Part shown: in pieces, positions 26,918 through 33,245 of the stretch
Position numbering within the stretch: the first letter of the stretch is position 1
How the letters are laid out: every line of letters begins with the position of its first letter
Source: Methylovulum sp.
Lineage (GTDB): Bacteria; Pseudomonadota; Gammaproteobacteria; Methylococcales; Methylomonadaceae
DNA length: 33,245 nucleotides
Assembly (NCBI GenBank): GCA_028712695.1
Contig: JAQTQZ010000037.1
Span: 1 to 33,245, forward strand
Reading direction: 5' to 3'
The notes under the pieces: model-generated
Database searches by the model: none
Told to the model about the DNA's origin: nothing
What the model saw: the letters and a program-made list of their open reading frames with translations, nothing else
Program-made: the position numbers and the translations under genes

Positions 26918-27090
26918 ATGCGGCTAGCACGGGTGTCGACCAATGACAATAAGCGGATTTACAGGTTAACGCACTGAATAAGGCGGGGTGTGAGTATATT
27001 TTTACGGACACCATAACTAACGGGGCATTCAGCAAACAACTAAATGAAATGTCCATCATAAACTTGCAAGTGCAAAGTGTAACAAAGTAA
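26918..27090 (+). pseudogene. Frameshifted serine resolvase N-terminal fossil
   Basis: From ATG at 26918 the reading is MRLARVSTNDNKRIYRLTH and then a stop; shifting frame at 26971 continues ALNKAGCEYIFTDTITNGAF. Joined, this matches the opening of serine recombinases of the resolvase/invertase family, where ARVST carries the catalytic Ser and AL-x-x-AGC-x-x-IF-x-D follows. About 35 family-like residues survive; after NGAF the sequence no longer resembles the family and stops at 27090. The remaining catalytic domain and the helix-turn-helix are absent. The gene is dead, and its presence right after brxL with res-like sites upstream marks the end of an old Tn3-like element. Confidence 0.7.
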
Positions 27091-27109
27091 TTTTTAAGGG
27101 ATACAAATA

Positions 27110-27406
27110 ATGGAAAGTAATGACTTCACGATGTTTTTTAATAAATTGAATTCAATACAACAGCAACAACTACCCGCGCTTATATATAGCTCAACATCAA
27201 TCAATAACTATTATATGCCACCACTAGAAATTAAAAACAGTTTACAGAAATTACTAAATATAGGTGAGTTTACCGAATTAGAAAACTTTCTATTGGCAGA
27301 GCAATGCCAATCGGACAATGTAAAAATTCCAAAAATTACAAAATTAATTAATGGTGCTAAAACAATATCTATCGAGTTTTCAGATGGTTCTAAAATAGAG
27401 CTGTAA
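27110..27406 (+). CDS. Small hypothetical protein, AT-rich
   Basis: The protein has 98 residues, acidic to neutral, with no domain I recognise. AAGGG lies upstream of the ATG at 27110 at a normal distance. The N-terminal half is Asn/Gln-rich and helical; the C-terminal half (KITKLINGAKTISIEFSDGSKIEL) looks like a beta-hairpin. Its base composition is much more AT-rich than the BREX genes, and it lies between the resolvase fossil and the repeat cluster, so it was probably acquired separately. Function unknown. Confidence 0.6.
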   Translation: MESNDFTMFFNKLNSIQQQQLPALIYSSTSINNYYMPPLEIKNSLQKLLNIGEFTELENFLLAEQCQSDNVKIPKITKLINGAKTISIEFSDGSKIEL

Positions 27407-27459
27407 ATGCCCCGTCACCTTAGCAGGAAACATCCGCCCCTCCAGTAAAATGAAGAGCA

Positions 27460-27687
27460 ATTCCCTACCATCAAAATAGATCGAAAAAATCAAACTTGTT
27501 GCGTAATTCCCCGTGGTGTACAACGAAGTATTATTGGAACTACGAACAGACTAATTAAACTGTCTAAAATCAATATTTTAATAAAATTGACTTTGCAATA
27601 TGTACCAATAATACTTCGTATTCTTGCGAAGTATTATTGGTACATTTAGAATAATGCGAAGTATTTTTGGAACTGTTAGTAGGGAAT
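27460..27687. repeat. Repeat cluster bounded by a 9-base inverted repeat
   Basis: This gene-free stretch (27407-27886 has no convincing gene) holds three repeat sites related to those at 78-124: 27518-27540 and 27657-27673 in inverted orientation, and a palindrome at 27601-27644. ATTCCCTAC at 27460-27468 and GTAGGGAAT at 27679-27687 enclose them, as terminal inverted repeats of a small non-autonomous element might. From 27688 to 27886 I see nothing further. Confidence 0.6.
27601..27644. repeat. Perfect 18-base-arm palindrome built from the dispersed repeat
   Basis: TGTACCAATAATACTTCG (27601-27618) is followed after eight bases by its exact complement (27627-27644). A T-G and an A-T pair extend the stem inward, leaving a four-base loop. 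Each arm is one copy of the family also found near position 100. No T tract follows, so it is not a typical terminator. Confidence 0.8.
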
Positions 27688-27886
27688 ATCCAGTTCCGTC
27701 CCTTATCTTTCGAAAGGCGATCCCTAAATGCGCTACCCAAAACCTTGTGAGTCAGAGCGTCACGCTTATGACAGTCATCGCAACATCAGACAGTTGGGTT
27801 CAATTTGTCTAGTCGGTAACTTATAAAATGTTATCCAGTTTTTGAACAGAATGATAGAGCAAAATTAGACCTTTCATTTTGACCAA

Positions 27887-28765
27887 TTACCCTTGTGCTC
27901 TATTCGACAAAACAGTGAAAGTATCCTGAATCTCCTCTTCCTCGTGGTCAATTATTCGTTTCGCTGTTGGGAACTGCACCAAAAAAATAGCTAAATCAAA
28001 ATTATCAGAAATAATTACGGATTCCTCAGCCTCCATTTCTGAATGCCAAATACCTTGCGAGACTCGGCAACTTTGATTTACTCGTTTTGTGCCAACATGA
28101 TTTAATCGATCAAGCGCAGATTGTGGGACTGGCGTACCTGGTCGCAAATAAGTACCCCGTTTGCTTGCTAGTTTGCTTGGATAAGACCAACAAATAAAAT
28201 GATCACGAGCCACTACCAATAATGCGGCTTTTTCAGTGAATTCCAGCCACTTTAGCGCAGTGGCGGTAAATGAGGTTCCATAACGTTCAGCACAGTGCCC
28301 TAACAAGTCAAGAGTAACAGCTTGTCCTTGGATTTGTTCTCTAAAATCATTTATGGGCATCAATAAATAAGACGCAAAATTGTTCGCTTCCGATTCAAGT
28401 TTTTTCGATTCTGTACTTTCATAGTCCAGCATATCACCTTGACCGCACTGAAATTCTTCACGCAATTTTCGATGCAAAAGATAGTGTCCAAACTCATGCC
28501 CAAGGGTAAAATTGATTCGTCCTGGAACAGTGACAGTATCATCATAAGAAATGCACCAGTCACCCTTCTTTCGCTTAGATAGCATTCCATCAATACCAGT
28601 AATTCCGTGCGCTTTAATTATTCCTACAGGTTCATCTGGAAATCTCGTTTTAGTCACTTCGGGAGCAATTTGTTTTACATCAACAGGGAAATTTTGACCG
28701 CACACCATCCAAAGTTTGGATAACTCGATTCCCCAAGCTGAAGGTGTTTTTGGATTACTCGTCAT
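27887..28765 (-). CDS. ImmA/IrrE-type zinc metallopeptidase
   Basis: The ATG at 28765 (MTSNPKTP) gives 292 residues; a TTG two codons earlier is possible. The zinc motif HEFGHYLLH is near residues 87-95, and EANNFASYLLMP about 35 residues later supplies the third ligand Glu, as in ImmA/IrrE (DUF955) enzymes. These peptidases typically cut a partner XRE repressor after DNA damage or phage signals. The C-terminal ~130 residues form a separate domain I do not recognise. It overlaps the XRE gene by 11 bases on the same strand, so the two form one repressor-protease unit. Confidence 0.85.
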   Translation of the reverse strand: MTSNPKTPSAWGIELSKLWMVCGQNFPVDVKQIAPEVTKTRFPDEPVGIIKAHGITGIDGMLSKRKKGDWCISYDDTVTVPGRINFTLGHEFGHYLLHRKLREEFQCGQGDMLDYESTESKKLESEANNFASYLLMPINDFREQIQGQAVTLDLLGHCAERYGTSFTATALKWLEFTEKAALLVVARDHFICWSYPSKLASKRGTYLRPGTPVPQSALDRLNHVGTKRVNQSCRVSQGIWHSEMEAEESVIISDNFDLAIFLVQFPTAKRIIDHEEEEIQDTFTVLSNRAQG

Positions 28766-29078
28766 CGTCAATTGCGTTTAAAAATTTCTCAAGCTGCGCT
28801 CTTTTAGTTGCATCAAGCTGAGTGACACGGCGAAAAAACACTTGGTTTACGTCCGATTCTGTCAATGTCAGTTTTTCGTCATCCAAAAGAAACTCTACTG
28901 TAACTCCGAACACGTCTGCAATCTTAGAAATTTTTTCGGCTGAAGGTCTCACAACTGGGCGATTCTCCAACTCCCAAATGTAACTTTTACTTGAACCAGT
29001 TTTCTCGGCAAGCTCATCAAGTGTAAGCTTTAAACGCTTACGTTCTGCACGTATTTTTTCCCCCAATAACGTGGCCAT
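28755..29078 (-). CDS. XRE-family HTH repressor
   Basis: I choose ATG at 29078 (MATLLGEKIRAERKRL), preceded by TGAGGAGTTACCCT; a frame start at 29093 would lie on the ribosome site itself. The protein has 107 residues. The helix-turn-helix is LTLDELAEKTGSSKSYIWELEN, followed by KISKIADVFGVTVEFLL, the standard Cro/CI-like fold, and then a short acidic tail. It is paired with the ImmA-type peptidase downstream and faces three small genes across an AT-rich gap. It probably represses both its own and the divergent promoter until cut or inactivated. Confidence 0.85.
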   Translation of the reverse strand: MATLLGEKIRAERKRLKLTLDELAEKTGSSKSYIWELENRPVVRPSAEKISKIADVFGVTVEFLLDDEKLTLTESDVNQVFFRRVTQLDATKRAQLEKFLNAIDDDE

Positions 29079-29112
29079 AGGGTAACTCCTCATAAAATAA
29101 GTTCAGAGTAGC

Positions 29113-29164
29113 AGTATTTTTTGTACTTAACAACAGAATACTTTATAGTGTTATTTGTAATACT
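29113..29164. promoter_or_regulatory. Candidate XRE operator half-sites in the divergent gap
   Basis: The 138-base AT-rich gap between the XRE gene and the small-gene operon contains AGTATT (29113-29118) and AATACT twice (29137-29142 and 29159-29164). The spacing between the first two is 18 bases and between the last two 16. These are plausible half-sites for the XRE protein, but the sequence is AT-rich and short matches may arise by chance. Confidence 0.3.
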
Positions 29165-29216
29165 TCTATACCGAACTTTTTAGTAAAAACACACATTCAT
29201 CAACGGAACACACAAC

Positions 29217-29525
29217 ATGACATTTGAAATTAAAGGTTTAAAAGAGCTTCAAAATAAGCTTAAGGCAATTGATGGTCATCAAAGTGTTCCTCTTACGGAA
29301 ATGCTTACACCATCTTTCATGGCTTCCTGTTCAAGCTTCACTTCCGCAGAAGAGCTTTTTGAGGCAAGCGAGTTTGAAATCAACAACGATGAAGACTTTA
29401 AAGCTATTCCTGATATTGAGTGGGATTCATTTATCGGTAACAACACCAGTTACCCTAATTGGTCTGAAATGCTTAAAGCTGCTGGTACTCAATGGACCCT
29501 AGACAAACTAGGGCTATCGTCTTAA
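29217..29525 (+). CDS. Small acidic protein of a phage-like family
   Basis: The protein has 102 residues and is acidic. FEIKGLKELQNKLKAID at the start, LTPSFMASCSSF in the middle and the acidic end (DIEWDSFIGNNTSY, then W-x-EMLKAAG) match my memory of small proteins found in prophages and integrative elements, for which I know no function. The N-terminal helix is amphipathic. GGAAC is the only ribosome-site-like sequence upstream. First of three small genes in one direction, ending at the terminator at 30098-30130. Confidence 0.7.
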   Translation: MTFEIKGLKELQNKLKAIDGHQSVPLTEMLTPSFMASCSSFTSAEELFEASEFEINNDEDFKAIPDIEWDSFIGNNTSYPNWSEMLKAAGTQWTLDKLGLSS

Positions 29526-29548
29526 CTGAAATCTAATAGGAAACGAAA

Positions 29549-29773
29549 ATGACTAAGAAAAATCAACACGTTGTTCCACACGGTGACGATTGGGCTGTAA
29601 AGGGCGCTGGCAATAGCAAAGCCACATCAGTTCATTCAACTCAACAGGAGGCCATAGATCGTGGCCGAAGTATCGCACAGAACCAAAAATCAGAGCTTTT
29701 GATTCACGGTGAAAATGGGCGTATCCGTGAAAAAAACTCCTACGGAAATGATCCGTATCCACCTAAAGGGTAA
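29549..29773 (+). CDS. DUF2188-like small protein
   Basis: The protein has 74 residues. HVVPHGDDWAVKGAGNSKATSVHSTQQEAIDRGRSIAQNQKSELLIHGENGRIREKNSYGNDPYP is the DUF2188 pattern: a W-x-VK core, T-x-x-EA-x-x-x-A-like helix, and an L-I-H-x-x-x-G-x-I strand. The family is short, widespread and without a firm function. AGGAAACGAAA precedes the ATG. It lies 23 bases after the first small gene and is likely co-transcribed with it. Confidence 0.8.
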   Translation: MTKKNQHVVPHGDDWAVKGAGNSKATSVHSTQQEAIDRGRSIAQNQKSELLIHGENGRIREKNSYGNDPYPPKG

Positions 29774-29825
29774 TTGTTTTAGCTTCGGATAGCAGACGAT
29801 CTAATAAATTTCATAAGGAAACGCC

Positions 29826-30065
29826 ATGGCACTTTACAAAAACGCAAACTTTCTTAAACACTCAACTCACGCTAACTTTGATAAAACATACTCGCCAGGT
29901 GATACGACACCAGATCCAGGTATCTACAAATGTATAGTTTGCGGTGATGAAATTGGAATCGCAAAAGGGCATACATTACCGCCCCAAAATCATCATCAAC
30001 ACAGACCAGGCCTGGGAAGCATAAAGTGGCAATTAATTGTATGCTCTGTTAGTGCTAGCTGCTGA
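29826..30065 (+). CDS. Small CxxC protein, zinc-knuckle-like
   Basis: The protein has 79 residues. YKCIVCGDEIGIAKGHTLPPQNHHQH carries one CxxC pair and a His cluster that together could bind a metal ion; the end IKWQLIVCSVSASC has two further Cys. It resembles small proteins with a C-x-x-CG, then KG-x-x-LPP, then H motif often found beside phage- or stress-related genes, which I cannot name. AAGGAAACGCC is a clear ribosome site. It is the last gene before the terminator. Confidence 0.65.
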   Translation: MALYKNANFLKHSTHANFDKTYSPGDTTPDPGIYKCIVCGDEIGIAKGHTLPPQNHHQHRPGLGSIKWQLIVCSVSASC

Positions 30066-30097
30066 TTAGATAGTTCGACACGAAGTATCTAAACGAC

Positions 30098-30130
30098 AAC
30101 CGCCATGGTGAAAACTGCGGCGGTTTTTTT
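30098..30130 (+). terminator. Intrinsic terminator of the small-gene operon
   Basis: AACCGCC (30098-30104) pairs perfectly with GGCGGTT (30119-30125), the stem's end running into seven consecutive T residues (30124-30130). The loop is 14 bases long. It begins 33 bases past the stop of the CxxC gene. Confidence 0.8.
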
Positions 30131-30226
30131 ATATCCGGTTATACGTACAATCTGTACAGATGGAGCGCATTCCAGCTATTTACTCTTGATAAAAGCCGTT
30201 ATCAATAGTAAAAACCGCCAACTGAA

Positions 30227-30505
30227 ATGCCCATCGACGTGGCCTTACTTGATTTGTTTAAAGGGCAATTCCATTTTCGGACAGACAGGTTGTTGGCCGA
30301 TTATTTGGGCATCAAAAGTAATACGCTTGCAACAGTGAGGGCCAACAAATCCCAGCTTGGCTCCCTGCCCAGGTTGCGGATGCTGAAAATGGTTGATGGT
30401 GACACTATTGCCGATATTGAACAGGGGATCGGATCGGCCTGGCATTTGGTCAAATTGATGGATGCCCATATCCTGGCAGTATCGGCCCGTCAACAAGCCG
30501 CCTAA
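30227..30505 (+). CDS. Small protein with a CI-like helix-turn-helix pattern
   Basis: The protein has 92 residues. TDRLLADYLGIKSNTLATVRANKSQLGSLPRLRMLKM reads like a lambda-repressor-type helix-turn-helix in which LADYLGIKSNTLATVR is the recognition part. No metal or enzyme motif is present. The ribosome site is weak. Base composition is GC-richer than the small genes before the terminator and matches the two following genes, so it probably belongs to the mobile-element module to its right. The next 210 bases are non-coding apart from a short GCCC/GGGC hairpin near 30640-30668. Confidence 0.6.
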   Translation: MPIDVALLDLFKGQFHFRTDRLLADYLGIKSNTLATVRANKSQLGSLPRLRMLKMVDGDTIADIEQGIGSAWHLVKLMDAHILAVSARQQAA

Positions 30506-30715
30506 GTCCGCTGTCGGAACCGCCCATTTGTGCCCCATTGTCCGTGTAGGAAGCTGTGGAACGATTTTGTCGGTGATAAATAACCCATTGATATGCCATC
30601 CATAGTTAATTGAAATAATTTTTTTATCCCCCTGAAAAAAAGCCCAAATGAGGGTATTGCATAATGGGCGGCCTGTTTTATGGTGTTTCCAAAAGACCTC
30701 AACAGGAGCCACACC

Positions 30716-31585
30716 ATGCAAGACCCGATAGCCTTAAGAAAGAACCTGCACGACCGCCTGGTTGAAACGGTTGAAAGCCGCAATGCCCTTTTACAACACG
30801 CCGCTTTTTTGACCACGATGGGCGTACATGTCCAACCGCTGAGGGTGTACGCCTTATCCAGTATGGATGAAGTGACCCGCAACTTTATTGATGGCCTGTG
30901 CAAGCGGTTGACCGCCCACCATGCCAACGGCACACCCGCCAAAATCGAACTGGATCGGGGACTGTACCAAGTCGCCGACCATAAACGCCTGACCCGGCAA
31001 ACCCGCGAACTGTTTGGCCAATGCGATGACGGGCAGAAACCAGAGGAAGAGATGGCGCTCATTAGCGTTTATCTGGATGCCCTGGATTTTGCAGCCATCG
31101 CCACCGAAATCGACCGTCAAGCGGCGAACCTGGTCAATACGGGGTTGGGATTGATGGCCAATGCCATCATCGACCAACTCAGCTTACGGCATTTCAGAAG
31201 AGGGTTTTCTGGTGTGCGTTACAACCGCGTCATTTTTGAAACCTACGCCTTCAGCGATAACGGCATTGGGTCAAAACTTCAGGAACTGGAAAGCTTACGG
31301 CCCGCCTTGAACTTGATTGAAACCGAAGCCGGCCTGCCGTTCGGCGGGGCGATGGACGCCTATATTGCCGAAGCCCGGCGCCTTAACTATAGTTATCCGA
31401 AAATAGCCTCCCGGACGGTATTTGGCAAAGGGGGTGGCTTGGAAATCCATTGCTTTAAGGACAAGCACGAATTCCGCTTCACTAGAACCGCTTTGGATGC
31501 CGTGCTGGCGTTTTTGATGTTGCACGGCGGTGAAGAGATCGCCGCGCACCTGCTGGACTCCCTCAACCCAGCGGAGGCGGCATAG
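30716..31585 (+). CDS. DUF4942-like protein of a mobile element
   Basis: ATG at 30716 (MQDPIALRKNLHDRL) follows CAACAGGAGCCACACC and gives 289 residues; a frame start at 30680 lacks a ribosome site. The C-terminal block TVFGKGGGLEIHCFKDKHEFRFTRTALDAVLAFLMLHGG and the helical N-terminus with VESRNALL resemble DUF4942 proteins, which on plasmids and integrative elements commonly accompany a large adenine methylase, as here. Its molecular role is unknown to me. The stop directly abuts the ATG of the methylase gene (no gap), so translation is coupled. Confidence 0.55.
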   Translation: MQDPIALRKNLHDRLVETVESRNALLQHAAFLTTMGVHVQPLRVYALSSMDEVTRNFIDGLCKRLTAHHANGTPAKIELDRGLYQVADHKRLTRQTRELFGQCDDGQKPEEEMALISVYLDALDFAAIATEIDRQAANLVNTGLGLMANAIIDQLSLRHFRRGFSGVRYNRVIFETYAFSDNGIGSKLQELESLRPALNLIETEAGLPFGGAMDAYIAEARRLNYSYPKIASRTVFGKGGGLEIHCFKDKHEFRFTRTALDAVLAFLMLHGGEEIAAHLLDSLNPAEAA

Positions 31586-33245
31586 ATGCAACGGCTGACA
31601 CCCATCGGTTTGGAAGGCCTGCAATCCAGAGGCAAACTGGCCAACAAGCCCGGATCATTAGCGGGTCTGCATGAAAAGCGTAAGGAAACCCTGGCGCAAT
31701 ACTTTACGCCCGACTGGTTAAGCCGCTTCATTTGGCGGACGGTTTCCCCCGCTTTCAAACAGAATCATGGACGCTACAGCCTATTCGATAACAGTATCGG
31801 CAATGCGGCGATGTTCCGCTACGCCGACCCCCAGAAGGTGTCGCTGTTTGGTTTCGACATCGACGGGGAACTGGTGGCTGCCGTCACCCGGCTGTTTGAC
31901 GGCACGGATTTTCGCATTGATATCGGACACGCGGGCATGGAGCAAGTGGAGTTGGAACAGTTTAGCGCGGCCTTCATCAACCCGCCTTTCAGCATCACGC
32001 TGTCCGGCCCGTTCCTAAAGCCTTATCCGGGCATCACCCATTACGGCAAGTTTGGCCCCGACACCTCGGCCTTGTCCCACGAATACGCAGTGGCGCAGGC
32101 GTTAAGCCATTGTGGCATTGTCGCCGCCATCGTGCCGCCATCCACCAAGGCCGCGATCCTGAACATCCCCAAGTTTGCCCAAAGGCTTCGGGCAGTCCTC
32201 ATGCTTCCATCGGACACCTTCAAAAGCGAGAATGTCGACCAGGTGGCCACGGAGCTGCTGCTGTTCGACCAGGACTTTTCGGTCTATTTTGACACTGACG
32301 GAACCGCTGGCGGCAACAGCAAAAACACCCCCGCCGTCCACTACGGTGACATCAACCCTGCATCGCCACCGCTTGCGCTGGGTTTGAGCTGCCGGACGAT
32401 GAAAGACCTGTTCCGTAGCCGCCACCCAGTTCGGGTGATTGGTGTCGAGCACTCGAAACCCGCTATCACGACTCCTGTTACTGGCGACCGAACCGTGCAG
32501 TTGCGCCGGGCAGGGCGGCAGATCAAACTGGTTTTTCAAGACGGCGCCACCGAAGCGCGGGTAAAAAACGCCCTGTACCGGAAACGGCTGTTTTCAGACC
32601 ACCACCACCGCTACCCGGCCAAAACCCCCTATGCCGGGCAGTTCAAGCTCAGCCTGGATGTCATCGCCATGCAGGACGACCCGTTTGCCGCCCTAGCGTC
32701 GGTGTCCGACTTGATTGGGACATATGGCGGCGTTCCGATAATTGACCATCAGCTATTGTGTGGCCTGAAGGCGATCCTGGCGGAAAACCGCAAAATGGCC
32801 GTGCCGTTCGGACGCACGGTTTACCGCAAAGGCACACCTGAATTCACCGCCGTTGCCAAACGCATGGGCTTGATCAACCGTACCCAGCGGGGCGCCGTGG
32901 TGGCTAACCAGGAAACGGTGACGGCCTTACGGGTTGAGGCCGGTTTCGTCGTGCGTAGCCAGCGGGGTGAATTCGACTGTGGGCATGACGAGTTCTTTGC
33001 CTTGTTTGAACCCCAAGGCGAGGCAGCATGGGAGGGGTACTGGGAAACCCTGTTGCCGCCCATCGCCGACACCTTCCCGCGCGAGATCGCACAATTACGG
33101 ACGAAGGCCGAAGCTTTAGAGAGCATGCAAAGTCGGGGGAGGCTAGGCGGCCATTTTGAGCTTGGTATCATTTTCAGCCCGAAAACCAGGATGCCATTCC
33201 CGAAACGTTTGTTCCAACTCGCCGTTGAGCACCTTTGTCCGCATC
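31586..33245 (+). CDS. N6-adenine methylase-like protein, 3' end outside the window
   Basis: The frame is open for 553 codons and runs off the window. TLAQYFTPDWLSRFIWR is the typical entry to N6 methylase domains, FDNSIGNAAMF stands in the SAM-binding place and AAFINPPFSITLSGP carries the catalytic NPPF. LSHEYAVAQALSHCGIVAAIVPPS follows, as in such enzymes. Later residues have no motif I recognise; in related elements a helicase part may follow. These long proteins are carried by plasmids and integrative elements and are thought to modify the element's own DNA against restriction. From about 33130 the reading may leave the family: the other strand there resembles a transposase end, so the gene may be interrupted. 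Confidence 0.7.
   Translation, partial: MQRLTPIGLEGLQSRGKLANKPGSLAGLHEKRKETLAQYFTPDWLSRFIWRTVSPAFKQNHGRYSLFDNSIGNAAMFRYADPQKVSLFGFDIDGELVAAVTRLFDGTDFRIDIGHAGMEQVELEQFSAAFINPPFSITLSGPFLKPYPGITHYGKFGPDTSALSHEYAVAQALSHCGIVAAIVPPSTKAAILNIPKFAQRLRAVLMLPSDTFKSENVDQVATELLLFDQDFSVYFDTDGTAGGNSKNTPAVHYGDINPASPPLALGLSCRTMKDLFRSRHPVRVIGVEHSKPAITTPVTGDRTVQLRRAGRQIKLVFQDGATEARVKNALYRKRLFSDHHHRYPAKTPYAGQFKLSLDVIAMQDDPFAALASVSDLIGTYGGVPIIDHQLLCGLKAILAENRKMAVPFGRTVYRKGTPEFTAVAKRMGLINRTQRGAVVANQETVTALRVEAGFVVRSQRGEFDCGHDEFFALFEPQGEAAWEGYWETLLPPIADTFPREIAQLRTKAEALESMQSRGRLGGHFELGIIFSPKTRMPFPKRLFQLAVEHLCPH
33143..33245 (-). other. Possible 3' end of a transposase gene, running in from the right edge
   Basis: The minus strand is open for 34 codons from the edge to a TAG at 33143-33145, reading MRTKVLNGELEQTFREWHPG and ending ENDTKLKMAA. 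This looks more protein-like than the plus-strand reading of the same bases and resembles the tail of some insertion-sequence transposases by general style only. If right, an insertion element begins near 33130-33143 and cuts the methylase gene. Confidence 0.25.

Noticed and set aside
27624-27812. 62-codon plus-strand open frame
   Set aside because: Its first part (RSIIGT and RSIFGT) is only the translated repeat, and the rest has no coding character.
30080-30093. CGAAGTATCT as another copy of the dispersed repeat
   Set aside because: Only about eight bases match the family core, which is not above chance in this AT-rich part.
1-33245. CRISPR array
   Set aside because: No regularly spaced repeat with unique spacers; the short repeats near 100 and 27600 have uneven spacing and mixed orientation.

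Overview
The window looks like a piece of a gammaproteobacterial genome of moderate GC. Gene style and the company of BREX genes recall methanotroph-like or sulfur-oxidiser-like genomes, but I cannot name the genus from this stretch. It is an accessory region: nearly every recognisable gene belongs to phage defence, conflict systems, toxin-antitoxin modules or mobile-element cargo, with no housekeeping genes and no tRNA or rRNA.

Left part (1-7819), read leftward. Positions 1-426 hold a decayed hydrolase-like fragment (HGIGEQ motif) and one set of short repeats. A tightly packed minus-strand operon then runs from 7819 down to 881: a purine nucleoside phosphorylase-like effector with a C-terminal helical EAD1-type domain, an all-helical protein split by an in-frame TAA, two different P-loop GTPases, and a large adaptor-like protein that ends in a second EAD1-type domain. 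This fits the GTPase-centred ternary conflict systems described by Kaur, Burroughs, Iyer and Aravind: the GTPases and adaptor presumably sense invasion and release or activate the nucleotide-cleaving effector through EAD-EAD contact. A small membrane zinc-ribbon protein follows at 468-824.

Centre (7820-26789), read rightward. After a 212-base divergent control region with two clear palindromes comes a complete type I BREX operon: brxR (WYL regulator), brxA, brxB, brxC, pglX, pglZ and brxL. It carries two inserted cassettes. One is a PIN-domain toxin-antitoxin pair between brxC and pglX. The other, between pglX and pglZ, is a PHP-SMC-type ATPase (TrlF-like) with a Schlafen AlbA_2/HATPase-like protein. 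The middle of pglX is markedly AT-richer than its ends, as expected if its target-recognition part has been exchanged.

Right part (26790-33245). Directly after brxL lie a candidate 28-base resolvase (res) site and a frameshifted serine resolvase fossil, then a small unknown gene and a cluster of repeats that are inverted copies of those near position 100. Next come an XRE regulator with an ImmA/IrrE-type metallopeptidase (minus strand), diverging from three small genes that end at a good intrinsic terminator. Last is a mobile-element-style set: a small DNA-binding-like protein, a DUF4942-like protein, and a large N6-adenine methylase-like gene that runs off the window.

Taken together, two full defence systems stand back to back with a shared control region, bordered on both sides by an inverted repeat family and on the right by transposon remnants. 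The layout suggests a mobile or formerly mobile defence island.
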